A stretch of 64,000 bases of DNA, from the NCBI RefSeq assembly GCF_001676705.1, contig NZ_CP016170.1, positions 806,001 to 870,000 of the forward strand, written 5' to 3'. Within the stretch, counting starts at the first letter, position 1; every line of letters starts with the position of its first letter. A model generated the notes under the pieces. It saw only the letters and a program-made list of their open reading frames with translations. It searched no databases and was not told the origin of the DNA. The stretch comes from Bordetella bronchialis (lineage in GTDB: Bacteria; Pseudomonadota; Gammaproteobacteria; Burkholderiales; Burkholderiaceae_B). The position numbers were made by a program, and so were the translations under genes. Shown piece after piece: positions 34,113 through 41,953 of this stretch.

Positions 34113-35072
34113 TCAGCCCTTGGCGCCTGCGGCGGCCTCCGAATACCGGCGCGCGATGGCCCGCGCGGCCACGCGCATCCGTTCGACGACCTCGGTGTAG
34201 CGATCGGCCGTCAGCCGGTTGGCCATGGCGGTGACCGTGACGGCGCCCAGCGCGCCGCCGCGCGGGCCGGGGATGGGCACGGCCACGGCGCTGGTGCCCG
34301 GCATCAGGCCGGCGGGGGCGTGCGCGATGCCGCTGGCGCGCGCCTTGGCGACGCGCGCCTGGATGTCCGCCGGCTTTTCGCCCAGCACCGCCAGGCGGGC
34401 GGCGTTGGCGGCGATCAGGGCGGCGCTTTCCTGTTCCGGCAGGCTGGCCAGCAGCGCCACGCCCGACACGCCCACCCCGAGCGGGCGCCGCACCCCCACT
34501 TCGATGGACAGCACCTGGATGGGGTGATGCCCCGTGCGGCGGCCGATGCAGATGGAGTCATGGCCGTGGCGGATACTCAGGAAGACCGTGTCGCCGACGT
34601 CATGCGCCAGTTCGATCAGGTAGGGCTCGGCCAGGGTCAGCAGCGGGAAGCGGCGCGTGCGCGCCAGTCCCAGCAAGCTGATTTCCGGACCGATCAGGTA
34701 GCGGCGCGTTCCGGCATCCTGCTCGATGGCGCCTTCCTGCATCAGGGCCTTGAGCAGGCGGTGCACCGTGGGCCGGTTCAGGCCGGACATGCGCACCAGA
34801 TCGATAAGCCGGGTGCCACGCTCCTGCCCGCAGGCCACCAGGCGCAGCAGGGCCACGGCGCGCCGGACCGTCTGCGCGCCCGCCGGTGTATCGACGCCCG
34901 GCGTATCGACGCCGGACGTGTGGTCACCGGACGTATCGCCGCCCGGCGTATCGACGCCCGGCGTGTCGACGTTTGCCGTTTTCCCGTCCTGCGCCTTCGC
35001 GTCCGCGGTGGTGCCGCCGCGCTGGCGACGGGCCGATGCCCGCGCAGCCGTGCCGGAGGCGCCGCGCATCAT
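34113..35072 (-). CDS. IclR family regulator with repeat-encoded N-terminal tail
   Basis: About 319 residues, longer than usual IclR proteins (about 250-280). The extra length is an N-terminal disordered tail with about six VDTPG-like repeats (residues about 35-62), encoded by 15-bp tandem repeats. The helix-turn-helix follows (QTVRRAVALLRLVA, RLIDLVRMSGLNRPTVHRLLKALMQEGAI), then the effector domain (GLARTRRFPLLTLAEPYLIELAHDVGDTVFLSIRHG). Its ATG overlaps the flavin-reductase stop (ATGA). It probably controls the divergent Bug operon through AGTCC-N7-GGACT. Confidence 0.85.
   Translation of the reverse strand: MMRGASGTAARASARRQRGGTTADAKAQDGKTANVDTPGVDTPGGDTSGDHTSGVDTPGVDTPAGAQTVRRAVALLRLVACGQERGTRLIDLVRMSGLNRPTVHRLLKALMQEGAIEQDAGTRRYLIGPEISLLGLARTRRFPLLTLAEPYLIELAHDVGDTVFLSIRHGHDSICIGRRTGHHPIQVLSIEVGVRRPLGVGVSGVALLASLPEQESAALIAANAARLAVLGEKPADIQARVAKARASGIAHAPAGLMPGTSAVAVPIPGPRGGALGAVTVTAMANRLTADRYTEVVERMRVAARAIARRYSEAAAGAKG
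34888..34971. repeat. In-frame 15-bp tandem repeats in the IclR gene
   Basis: About 5.6 copies of GTATCGACGCCCGGC or close variants. On the coding strand each unit encodes VDTPG or a near form (GDTSG, DHTSG). Copy-number change would lengthen or shorten the N-terminal tail without shifting frame. Confidence 0.85.
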
Positions 35073-35803
35073 GGCCGGGCCTTGTCCGAGGCGGCCGGAC
35101 GGGTTGCGCCGGCACCGGGCGTCGCGACGGTACCGGCCACCGCCTGGGGCGGATCGGCGGGCGCCGTCGCGGCGCGCGCTTCGGCCGTCATGACGGACTT
35201 CGGCGTCTGCCGTATCGTCCGCTTGCTGACGATGGGTCCCAGCGATGCATAGTTGGGTCCGCCGATGCGGCACACCGGCCGCAGCTGCTCCGTATCGATC
35301 TTGCCATCGCGTGCCAGGCCGTCGCGGATATGGAAGACCAGTACTTCGCCGACGAAGAATTCCGCGCCGGTGTCGCCGTAGGGCGTGACGCTGTGGAAGC
35401 GGCATTCCATGCTGATGGGTGCGGCGGCCAGGCGCGGCGTGGCGATGACGTCGCTGGGCAATACTTCCAGGCCCAGGAGATCGGCCTCGCTGATTTCCGG
35501 CGGATGTTCCTCCGCGCTGGCGTGGATGGCGTCGAGCAGGGTTTCGTCGCCGATATTCACTACGTAATGGCGGTGGGCCAGGATGTTGCGCGCGGTGTCC
35601 TTGCGCTGGCCCGCCTTGCGGCCGATGTTCACGCCCAGCATGGGCGGCGTATTCGACAGGAAGGTAAAGCAGCTGAAGGGCGCCAGGTTGACCCGGTCGC
35701 CGGGGCCCAGGCTGCTGATCCAGGCGATGGGCCGTGGCACGACGATGCCGCTCAATAGCTTGTAGGTCTGTTCGGGCGTGAGATCGGGCGCGGCGATATG
35801 CAT
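35069..35803 (-). CDS. Flavin reductase-like domain protein
   Basis: About 244 residues. It has the FMN-binding split-barrel fold of the DIM6/NTAB flavin-reductase group, with YKLLSGIVVPRPIAWISSLG, NLAPFSCFTFLSNTPPMLGV, KDTARNILAHRHYVVN, and HSVTPYGDTGAEFFVGEVL. The last 40 residues are an Ala/Pro/Thr-rich tail. It could supply reduced flavin to a monooxygenase, but none is visible nearby, or it may be an FMN-binding oxidoreductase. The start at 35803 matches family N-termini; a GTG at 35872 is an alternative. It is cotranscribed with the IclR gene. Confidence 0.78.
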   Translation of the reverse strand: MHIAAPDLTPEQTYKLLSGIVVPRPIAWISSLGPGDRVNLAPFSCFTFLSNTPPMLGVNIGRKAGQRKDTARNILAHRHYVVNIGDETLLDAIHASAEEHPPEISEADLLGLEVLPSDVIATPRLAAAPISMECRFHSVTPYGDTGAEFFVGEVLVFHIRDGLARDGKIDTEQLRPVCRIGGPNYASLGPIVSKRTIRQTPKSVMTAEARAATAPADPPQAVAGTVATPGAGATRPAASDKARP

Positions 35804-35941
35804 GGCGGGGTCGGCTGAATGGTGTCCAACTATTGAACTATCCGTGGGGGCGTTGTGCTGCAAGGCTAGCACGTCCGGCCGGATATTTTCGGTGTTTCTT
35901 CAGCTCGATCCGAAGCGGGTCTCCCGCCGATTCGGCGATTA

Positions 35942-35958
35942 AGTCCAATATACGGACT
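35942..35958. promoter_or_regulatory. IclR-type operator AGTCC-N7-GGACT (first copy)
   Basis: AGTCC (35942-35946), AATATAC, GGACT (35954-35958) lies between the divergent flavin reductase/IclR and Bug operons. The same 17-bp geometry occurs at 63637-63653 beside the second IclR gene. It is followed by seven T residues, so in RNA it would also look like a small intrinsic terminator; an attenuator role cannot be excluded. Confidence 0.55.
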
Positions 35959-36048
35959 TTTTTTCGAGTTTGGCGTTGTCGTGGCGGCGGCGAGTTCCTA
36001 GAGTGTCTTCCCACAAGATCGACATACCCGACGACCGGAGACACCTTC

Positions 36049-37020
36049 ATGATCCGTACCCTGTTGGCCGGAACCTGCGCGGCCATCGCGCTGGCCGGCC
36101 TGGCTTCCTCCGCGCACGCCGCCTGGCCCGAACGGCCCGTCCGCATCGTCGTGCCTTATCCGCCCGGCGGCAACGTCGATGTGGCGGCCCGGCTGATCAG
36201 CCCCGGCCTGCAGGCCGCGCTGGGGCAACCCTTCATCGTCGAGAACAAGCCCGGCGCCGGCGGCATGATCGCCGGCGAGTTCGTCGCCCGCGCCGATCCG
36301 GACGGCTACACGCTGTTCATGGCCGCCAACGGGCCGCTGTTGTTCAGCCCCTTGATCTTCAAGCGCAATGCCTACAAATGGGACCGTGACTTCGCGCCCA
36401 TCAGTTCGATCTCGTATACCCCGCTCGTGCTGGAGGTCAAGCCCTCGCTGCCGGTCAAGAGCGTGGGCGAGCTGATCGCATTGGCGAAGAAGGAGCCGGG
36501 CAAGCTGACCATGGCCTCGCCGGGCGCGGGCACCACCAACCACCTGGTCAGCGAGCTGCTGCAGCACGTGACGGGCGCGCGCTGGACCACGGCGCAATAC
36601 AAGGGCAATGCGCCCGCCAACACCGATCTGCTGGGCGGGCAGGTGGACTTCCAGTTCGACCAGATTTCGGTGGCCTCGCCGTTCATCAAGGACGGCCGGC
36701 TGCGCGCCCTGGCCGTGACCGCGGCCAAGCGCGTGCCGTCCTTGCCCGACGTTCCCACCTTCGCGGAGGCCGGCATACCGGGCATGGAGGCATCGACCTT
36801 CACGGGCCTGCTGGCGCCCAAGGGCACGCCGCCGGAGGTGCTGGACAAGCTGAGCCGCGCGCTGGCCGGCATCCTCAAGCAGCCGGACATCGTCAAGCGC
36901 TTCGACGAACTGGGGGCGGAAGCGCGCGGCAGCACGCCGGAGGAATTCACCCGCTACCTGGCCGCCGAGGACGCGCGCTGGACGCCCATCATCGAGCGCG
37001 CGGGCATCACGGCCAACTGA
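36049..37020 (+). CDS. TctC/Bug-type receptor (cluster 2)
   Basis: A 323-residue periplasmic receptor with signal peptide (IRTLLAGTCAAIALAGLASSAHAA). Bug marks: WPERPVRIVVPYPPGGNVDVAARL, FIVENKPGAGGMIAGEFVA, and AQYKGNAPANTDLLGGQVDFQFD. It leads an operon of RidA, amidohydrolase, FAH and hydratase genes, so it probably captures their substrate. GGAG at 36037-36040 precedes the ATG at 36049. Confidence 0.9.
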   Translation: MIRTLLAGTCAAIALAGLASSAHAAWPERPVRIVVPYPPGGNVDVAARLISPGLQAALGQPFIVENKPGAGGMIAGEFVARADPDGYTLFMAANGPLLFSPLIFKRNAYKWDRDFAPISSISYTPLVLEVKPSLPVKSVGELIALAKKEPGKLTMASPGAGTTNHLVSELLQHVTGARWTTAQYKGNAPANTDLLGGQVDFQFDQISVASPFIKDGRLRALAVTAAKRVPSLPDVPTFAEAGIPGMEASTFTGLLAPKGTPPEVLDKLSRALAGILKQPDIVKRFDELGAEARGSTPEEFTRYLAAEDARWTPIIERAGITAN

Positions 37021-37040
37021 ACACGCAAAGGGACGACGCG

Positions 37041-37436
37041 ATGACGAGACGCAGCATCTACGCCGAGGGCTTCAGCCACAAGAACCCCATCCCGGCCGCC
37101 TGCCGCATCGGCAGCATGATTTATTCGGGCAGCATCCAGGGCACGGACCCGGCCAGCGGCGCCTATGGCGACACGCTGGAACGGCAGTGCGAACTGATGT
37201 TCGATCACGTACGCCGCATCGTCGAGGCCGGCGGCGGTTCGCTGGCCGACATCATCAAGATGACGGTGTGGATGCGCGACCGCGGCCAGCGCGCGGCGCT
37301 GAACGCCGCCTGGCTGCGGGCGTTTCCGGATCCGGCCAACCGGCCGGCCCGCCATACCATGCAGGCCGCCCTGGACGGCGACAAGCTGGTCGAATGCGAC
37401 TTCATCGCCGTGGTGGGCCTGGAGGACGCGGCATGA
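37041..37436 (+). CDS. RidA family protein
   Basis: A 131-residue RidA/YjgF protein. It shows IPAACRIGSMIYSGSIQGTDP, RIVEAGGGSLADIIKMTVWMRD, and RHTMQAALDGDKLVECDFIAVVG, with the RidA core fold. Family members hydrolyse reactive enamines/imines or act as deaminases in catabolic pathways. The stop overlaps the amidohydrolase start (ATGA at 37433-37436), so it belongs tightly to this operon. The usual catalytic Arg near R-x-x-R/M is replaced by RHTMQ, so the reaction may differ from canonical RidA. Confidence 0.85.
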   Translation: MTRRSIYAEGFSHKNPIPAACRIGSMIYSGSIQGTDPASGAYGDTLERQCELMFDHVRRIVEAGGGSLADIIKMTVWMRDRGQRAALNAAWLRAFPDPANRPARHTMQAALDGDKLVECDFIAVVGLEDAA

Positions 37437-38305
37437 CGCGGTATCAATCCTTCCAGCCCCAGCCCACCGCGCCGCGCACGCGGCTGCCCGCCGGCGCCTG
37501 CGACAGCCAGTTCCATGTCTTCGGGCCGGCCGACCGTTATCCGGTGCGCCCCGGCGCGGCCTACGAGATGCCGGGCGCCACCATCGAGGTGGCCTTGCGC
37601 CTGCATCGCCTGCTGGGCATACAGCGCGGCGTGATCGTGCAGGCGACGACCTACGGCGCCGACCACCAGGTGGTCCTGGACGGCCTGGCCGTGGCCGGCC
37701 CGGGATACCGCGGCTGCGCCAATGCGGCCGTCCTGGCCGAGCGCGACGACGCCTATATCGCCAGGCTGCACGATGCCGGCGTGCGCGGCGCGCGCTATAC
37801 CCGGCAAGGCCTGGGCATCAGCATGGAGCCCGCGGTGTTCCAGCGCTCCATCGCGCGCCTGCGCGAACTGGGCTGGTACGCCAAATTCCAGCCCGAGCCG
37901 GACGGCATCATGGCCCAGGTCGCGCAGTTCCAGGACCTGGATATCCCGGTGCTGATCGACCATATGGGCCGCGCCGATCCGGCCGCCGGCGCGGACGATC
38001 CCAGCCGGCGCACGCTGGAAGAGCTGCTGAAGCGGGGCAACTTCTGGGTGATGCTGTCCCTGACGGAGAAACTCTCCCGTCAGGGGGAGCCCTGGGACGA
38101 TGTCGTACCGCTGGCACGCGCGCTGATCCAGGCCAATCCCGATCGCGTGATCTGGGGCAGCGACTGGCCGCATCCGGTCTCGGTCAAGGCCACGCCGGAC
38201 GAAGGCCGCCTGGTGGACCAGCTTGCGCGCTACGCCGGCGACGAGGCCACCTTGCGCAAGATACTGGTCGACAACCCCGCCGAACTCTTCGGATTCGACA
38301 AATGA
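37433..38305 (+). CDS. Amidohydrolase family protein (PDC-hydrolase-like)
   Basis: A 290-residue metal-dependent hydrolase with the TIM-barrel layout of 2-pyrone-4,6-dicarboxylate lactonase (LigI) relatives: AGACDSQFHVFGP at strand 1 (D-x-Q-F-H replacing the classical H-x-H), IVQATTYGADH, AKFQPE, PVLIDHMGRAD with a conserved His, and VIWGSDWPHPV with the catalytic Asp. Such enzymes open lactones of aromatic ring-cleavage pathways. Its stop overlaps the next FAH gene start. Confidence 0.85.
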   Translation: MTRYQSFQPQPTAPRTRLPAGACDSQFHVFGPADRYPVRPGAAYEMPGATIEVALRLHRLLGIQRGVIVQATTYGADHQVVLDGLAVAGPGYRGCANAAVLAERDDAYIARLHDAGVRGARYTRQGLGISMEPAVFQRSIARLRELGWYAKFQPEPDGIMAQVAQFQDLDIPVLIDHMGRADPAAGADDPSRRTLEELLKRGNFWVMLSLTEKLSRQGEPWDDVVPLARALIQANPDRVIWGSDWPHPVSVKATPDEGRLVDQLARYAGDEATLRKILVDNPAELFGFDK

Positions 38306-39180
38306 AACTGCTTTCCTTCGAACACCGGGGCCGCGCAAGCTTCGGCCTGCTGCGCGGCGAGCAAGATATCGTCGACCTGGGCGGGCAGGGCCATGCCGAC
38401 CTGCGCGCGGCGCTCGCCGCGCAGGCACTGCCCGCGCTGGCCGAGCGCGCCGCCGGCCTGCCGGCCACCCTGCGGATCGACCAGGTCCGGCTGCTGCCGC
38501 CCATCCCCGCTCCGGAAAAAATCATCTGCGTCGGCGTCAACTACGGCAACCGCAACGAGGAATACAAGGACGGCAGCGCGCCGCCCGCCTATCCCAGCGT
38601 GTTCCCGCGCTTTCCGGGTTCCTTCGTGGGGCATGGGCAGCCCCTGCTGCGCCCGCCGGAATCGGCGCAACTGGATTACGAGGGCGAGATCGCCATCGTC
38701 ATCGGCAGGCGCGGCCGCCGCATCGCCGCGGCCGATGCATGGTCCCACGTCGCCGGGCTGACCTGCGCCAACGAGGGCACGGTGCGCGACTGGCTGCGGC
38801 ATGGCAAGTTCAACGTCACGCAAGGCAAGAACTTCGATGCGAGCGGCTCGATGGGGCCGTGGATGGTCACGGCCGATGCCTTCGATCCGGCCGCGCCGCT
38901 GACCGTCACCACGCGCGTCAACGGCGAGCAGCGGCAGCACGACACCACCGCGAACCTGATGTTCCCGTTCGCGGAGCTGATCCGCTACATCTCGATCTGG
39001 ACCACCCTGGAGCCCGGCGACGTGATCTCCACGGGCACGCCCGTGGGCGCGGGCGTGCGTTTCGATCCGCCGCGTTTTCTGAAGCCGGGCGACGTGGTGG
39101 AGGTGGAGGTGCCCGGTATCGGCATCCTGTCCAATCCCGTGGCCGACGAACAGGCCCATGACAAGGAACCCGCATGCTGA
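38302..39180 (+). CDS. Fumarylacetoacetate hydrolase family protein (second copy)
   Basis: A 292-residue FAH-fold enzyme, paralogous to the product at 33230 (shared KIICVGVNYGNRNEE, DYEGEIAIVIG, KNFDASGSMGPWM, GDVISTGTPVGAG). It has the E-x-E metal motif and the TVRDWL pattern. It probably acts on a 2-keto acid from the preceding hydrolase. Four-base overlap with the amidohydrolase and 7-base overlap with the next hydratase show a compact operon. Confidence 0.88.
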   Translation: MKLLSFEHRGRASFGLLRGEQDIVDLGGQGHADLRAALAAQALPALAERAAGLPATLRIDQVRLLPPIPAPEKIICVGVNYGNRNEEYKDGSAPPAYPSVFPRFPGSFVGHGQPLLRPPESAQLDYEGEIAIVIGRRGRRIAAADAWSHVAGLTCANEGTVRDWLRHGKFNVTQGKNFDASGSMGPWMVTADAFDPAAPLTVTTRVNGEQRQHDTTANLMFPFAELIRYISIWTTLEPGDVISTGTPVGAGVRFDPPRFLKPGDVVEVEVPGIGILSNPVADEQAHDKEPAC

Positions 39181-39956
39181 ACGACCAGGACCGCGACCGC
39201 GCGGCCGAATTGCTGCTGGCGGCCGAGCGTAGCGGCGAACCGGCCACGCAGCTGGCCCAGACTTTCCCCGGCATGGAGATCGCCGACGCCTATGCGGTGC
39301 AGAAGCGCGTCATCGATCGCAAGATGGCCCAGGGCGCGCGCCTGCGCGGCCACAAGATCGGCCTGACGTCCAAGGCCATGCAGAGCACCGTGGGCATCGA
39401 CGAGCCCGATTATGGACACCTGCTGGACACGATGTTCTTCCAGGACGGCCAGACCATTTCCACCGCCGGCCTGATCGTGCCGCGCGTGGAAGTCGAACTG
39501 GCATTCGTCCTGGGCAAGCCCTTGCGCGGCCCCGACGTGACGCTGTTCGACGTGCTGGACGCCACGGACTACGTGGTGCCGGCGCTGGAGATCATCGACG
39601 GCCGCAGCAAGTATCCCCGCACCATCGTCGACAACATCGCGGACAACGCCGCCTGCGCCGGCATCGTGCTGGGCGGCCGGCCGGTGCGGCCCATGGACAT
39701 CGACCTGCGCTGGGTGGGCGCGATACTGCTTAAGAATGGGGTGATCGAGGAGTCCGGCGTATCGGCGGCGGTACTCGGACATCCCGGCCTGGGCATCGCC
39801 TGGCTGGCCAACAAGCTGGCGCAGCACGATGCCGGCCTGCAGGCGGGGCACGTGGTCCTGGCCGGGTCTTTCACCCGCACGGTGGCGGTGCGCGCCGGCG
39901 ACACCCTGCATGCCGACTACGGCAAGCTGGGCGGGATTTCGGTTCATTTCTCCTGA
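39174..39956 (+). CDS. 2-keto-4-pentenoate hydratase family protein
   Basis: A 260-residue MhpD/HpaH-type hydratase (also related to 4-oxalocrotonate decarboxylase). Marks: DAYAVQKRVIDRKMAQGARLRGHKIGLTSKAMQ, the metal-binding E-x-E in VPRVEVELAFVLG, PALEIIDGR, DNIADNAACAGIVLGG, and VLAGSFT near the C-terminus. It hydrates a 2-oxo-pentenoate-type ring-cleavage product. It closes the RidA-amidohydrolase-FAH-hydratase operon, which looks like the lower part of an aromatic or lactone route. Confidence 0.87.
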   Translation: MLNDQDRDRAAELLLAAERSGEPATQLAQTFPGMEIADAYAVQKRVIDRKMAQGARLRGHKIGLTSKAMQSTVGIDEPDYGHLLDTMFFQDGQTISTAGLIVPRVEVELAFVLGKPLRGPDVTLFDVLDATDYVVPALEIIDGRSKYPRTIVDNIADNAACAGIVLGGRPVRPMDIDLRWVGAILLKNGVIEESGVSAAVLGHPGLGIAWLANKLAQHDAGLQAGHVVLAGSFTRTVAVRAGDTLHADYGKLGGISVHFS

Positions 39957-40012
39957 GACTGGGCCGTCACGGCCCGGAACGGGGCGGAAACAGCGGATTA
40001 AACCCAAAGAAA

Positions 40013-40027
40013 GCACCAATATGGTGC
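40013..40027. promoter_or_regulatory. Inverted repeat GCACCA-ATA-TGGTGC before the TRAP operon
   Basis: Perfect 6-base arms around ATA, within an unusually AT-rich leader (about 40000-40055) ahead of dctP. No regulator gene is adjacent. A second imperfect stem (GACAGCTT at 40100-40107 and AAGCTTGTC at 40113-40121) lies closer to the gene. It is a candidate operator or leader structure. Confidence 0.4.
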
Positions 40028-40205
40028 GCCATTAACAATTATTAAGGGTTATCCGCAAGCGCGAGCGGGCGTCCTCCCCCTTAAGATGACGCCCCAAAAG
40101 ACAGCTTCCCGAAAGCTTGTCTACACAATCAATCCATAATCGGGCCCCGCCCTACCCGGACGGCGGCCCGTAGCCATTCCGTCCTACACCCAGGAGACAT
40201 CCTCG

Positions 40206-41306
40206 ATGCAACGCCGTTCCTTCCTGAAAAAGGCCACCCTTGGCGCCGCCGCCGGTGGCGCGACCCTCGCCTCTCCCGTTTTCGCCCAGGAATCCCCCAC
40301 CATCAACTGGCGGCTGGCCTCCAGCTTTCCGCGCAGCGCCGACGCCATCTACAGCGGCGGGGAGAACCTGGCCAAGTACGTGGGCGAAGCCACGGGCGGC
40401 AAGTTCAACATCCGCGCCTTCCCGGCCGGAGAAATCGTGCCGGCGCTGCAGGTGCTGGACGGCGTGCAGAACGGGACGGTGGAGTGCGGCCATAGCGCCT
40501 CGTACTACTACTTCGGCAAGGATCCGGCGCTTAGCTTCGACGCCGCCGTGCCCTTCGGCCTGAACACCCGCCAGATGAACGCCTGGATGCGCCATGGCGA
40601 CGGCCTGAAGCTGCTGCGCGAGCTGTTCAAGACCTACAACATCGTCAACTTCCCCTGCGGCTACACCGGCACGCAGATGGGCGGCTGGTTCCGCAACGAG
40701 ATCAAGTCGGTGGACGACCTGAAGGGCCTGAAATTCCGCATGAGCGCCTTCGCGGGCGCGGTGCTGTCGCGCCTGGGCGTGGTGCCGCAGCAGATCGCCG
40801 GCGGCGACATCTATCCCGCGCTGGAAAAAGGCACGATCGACGGCGCCGAGTGGATCGGCCCCTACGACGACGAAAAGCTGGGCTTCAACAAGGTCGCCAA
40901 ATACTATTACTTCCCCGGCTGGTGGGAAGGCACGCTGCAGGTATCCCTGTATGTCAACCAGGAGGCCTACAACAAGCTGCCCAAGCACTACCAGGCCGTG
41001 CTGGAGCAGGCCTCGGCCGCCGCGACCAACGACATGATCGCCAAGTACGATGCCGAGAACCCGGCCGCGCTGCGCCGCCTGATCGCCAACGGCGCGCAGC
41101 TGCGCGCCTTCCCCAAGTCCGTGATGGACGCGTGCTATGCCGAGTCCGTAAAGGTCTATGCGGAAATGAGCGCCAAGAGCCCCATGTTCAAGAAGCTCTA
41201 CGACAGCATGGTGGCCTTCCGCGACAACGAGATCCCCTGGTTCCGCGTCGCCGACGGCAGCTTCGACGGCTACATGGGCACGATAGGACGCAACGGCGGC
41301 AAGTAA
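40206..41306 (+). CDS. dctP: TRAP transporter substrate-binding protein DctP
   Basis: A 366-residue periplasmic receptor of the DctP/TakP group. The N-terminus QRRSFLKKATLGAAAGGATLASPVFAQ is a Tat-type signal. The mature part shows WRLASSFPRSADAIYSGGENLAKYV, HSASYYYFGKDPALSFDAAVPFGLN, and GGDIYPALEKGTIDGAEWIGPYDD, the latter typical of receptors for 2-oxo acids/TakP-like ligands. It works with DctQ and DctM directly downstream in a sodium-driven importer. Confidence 0.9.
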   Translation: MQRRSFLKKATLGAAAGGATLASPVFAQESPTINWRLASSFPRSADAIYSGGENLAKYVGEATGGKFNIRAFPAGEIVPALQVLDGVQNGTVECGHSASYYYFGKDPALSFDAAVPFGLNTRQMNAWMRHGDGLKLLRELFKTYNIVNFPCGYTGTQMGGWFRNEIKSVDDLKGLKFRMSAFAGAVLSRLGVVPQQIAGGDIYPALEKGTIDGAEWIGPYDDEKLGFNKVAKYYYFPGWWEGTLQVSLYVNQEAYNKLPKHYQAVLEQASAAATNDMIAKYDAENPAALRRLIANGAQLRAFPKSVMDACYAESVKVYAEMSAKSPMFKKLYDSMVAFRDNEIPWFRVADGSFDGYMGTIGRNGGK

Positions 41307-41316
41307 GCGAGCAGCA

Positions 41317-41952
41317 ATGAAATCATTACTTGCCATATCGCGTCTGATCGACGCGATAAACCTGCGCGTGGGCCGCGCGGTAACGTGGGTGACCTTGCTG
41401 GTGGTGCTGGTGAGCGCGGGCAACGCGGTGGTGCGCAAGGTGCTGCACACCAGCTCGAACGCCTGGCTGGAGCTGCAGTGGTATATGTTCGGGGCCATGT
41501 TCCTGCTGGCCTCGGGCTATACGCTCCTGAAGAACGAGCACGTGCGGGTGGACATCCTGTCGTCGCGGCTGTCGCGGCGCAAGCAGATCTGGATCGAGAT
41601 CTTCGGGGTGGTGTTTTTCCTGCTGCCGGCCTGCGTGCTGATCCTGGTGCTGTCCTGGCCGGTGTTCACGGAATCGTGGCTGACCAACGAGCAGTCTTCC
41701 AACTCCGGGGGGCTGGTGCGCTGGCCGGTCAAGCTGCTGATTCCGGCGGGCTTCGCGCTGCTGGTGCTGGCGGGGGTCTCGCACTTGATCAAGTGCGTGG
41801 GCTTCCTGCTGGGCCGCTGCGAGGACCCGACGCGGCGCGAAGGCGCGCGCTCGGCCGAGGAAGAGCTGGCCGAGGAAATCGCGCGCGAGGCGCAGGCGCG
41901 CGAAGCGGCCGCGGCCGCGGCGGTGGCGCAGCCGCGCGACGGGGGGCGTTGA
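41317..41952 (+). CDS. dctQ: TRAP transporter small permease DctQ
   Basis: A 211-residue membrane protein with four predicted helices and the DctQ core ELQWYMFGAMFLLASGYTLLKNEHVRVDIL. The C-terminal 35 residues are a charged Ala/Glu/Arg-rich helical tail (EEELAEEIAREAQAREAAAAA), likely cytoplasmic. It lies between dctP and dctM, with gaps of 10 and 1 bp. Confidence 0.9.
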   Translation: MKSLLAISRLIDAINLRVGRAVTWVTLLVVLVSAGNAVVRKVLHTSSNAWLELQWYMFGAMFLLASGYTLLKNEHVRVDILSSRLSRRKQIWIEIFGVVFFLLPACVLILVLSWPVFTESWLTNEQSSNSGGLVRWPVKLLIPAGFALLVLAGVSHLIKCVGFLLGRCEDPTRREGARSAEEELAEEIAREAQAREAAAAAAVAQPRDGGR

Positions 41953-41953
41953 G

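Noticed and set aside
35804..35872. N-terminal extension of the flavin reductase from a GTG at 35872
   Set aside because: The extra 23 residues do not resemble family N-termini, and no ribosome site precedes the GTG. The ATG at 35803 fits better.
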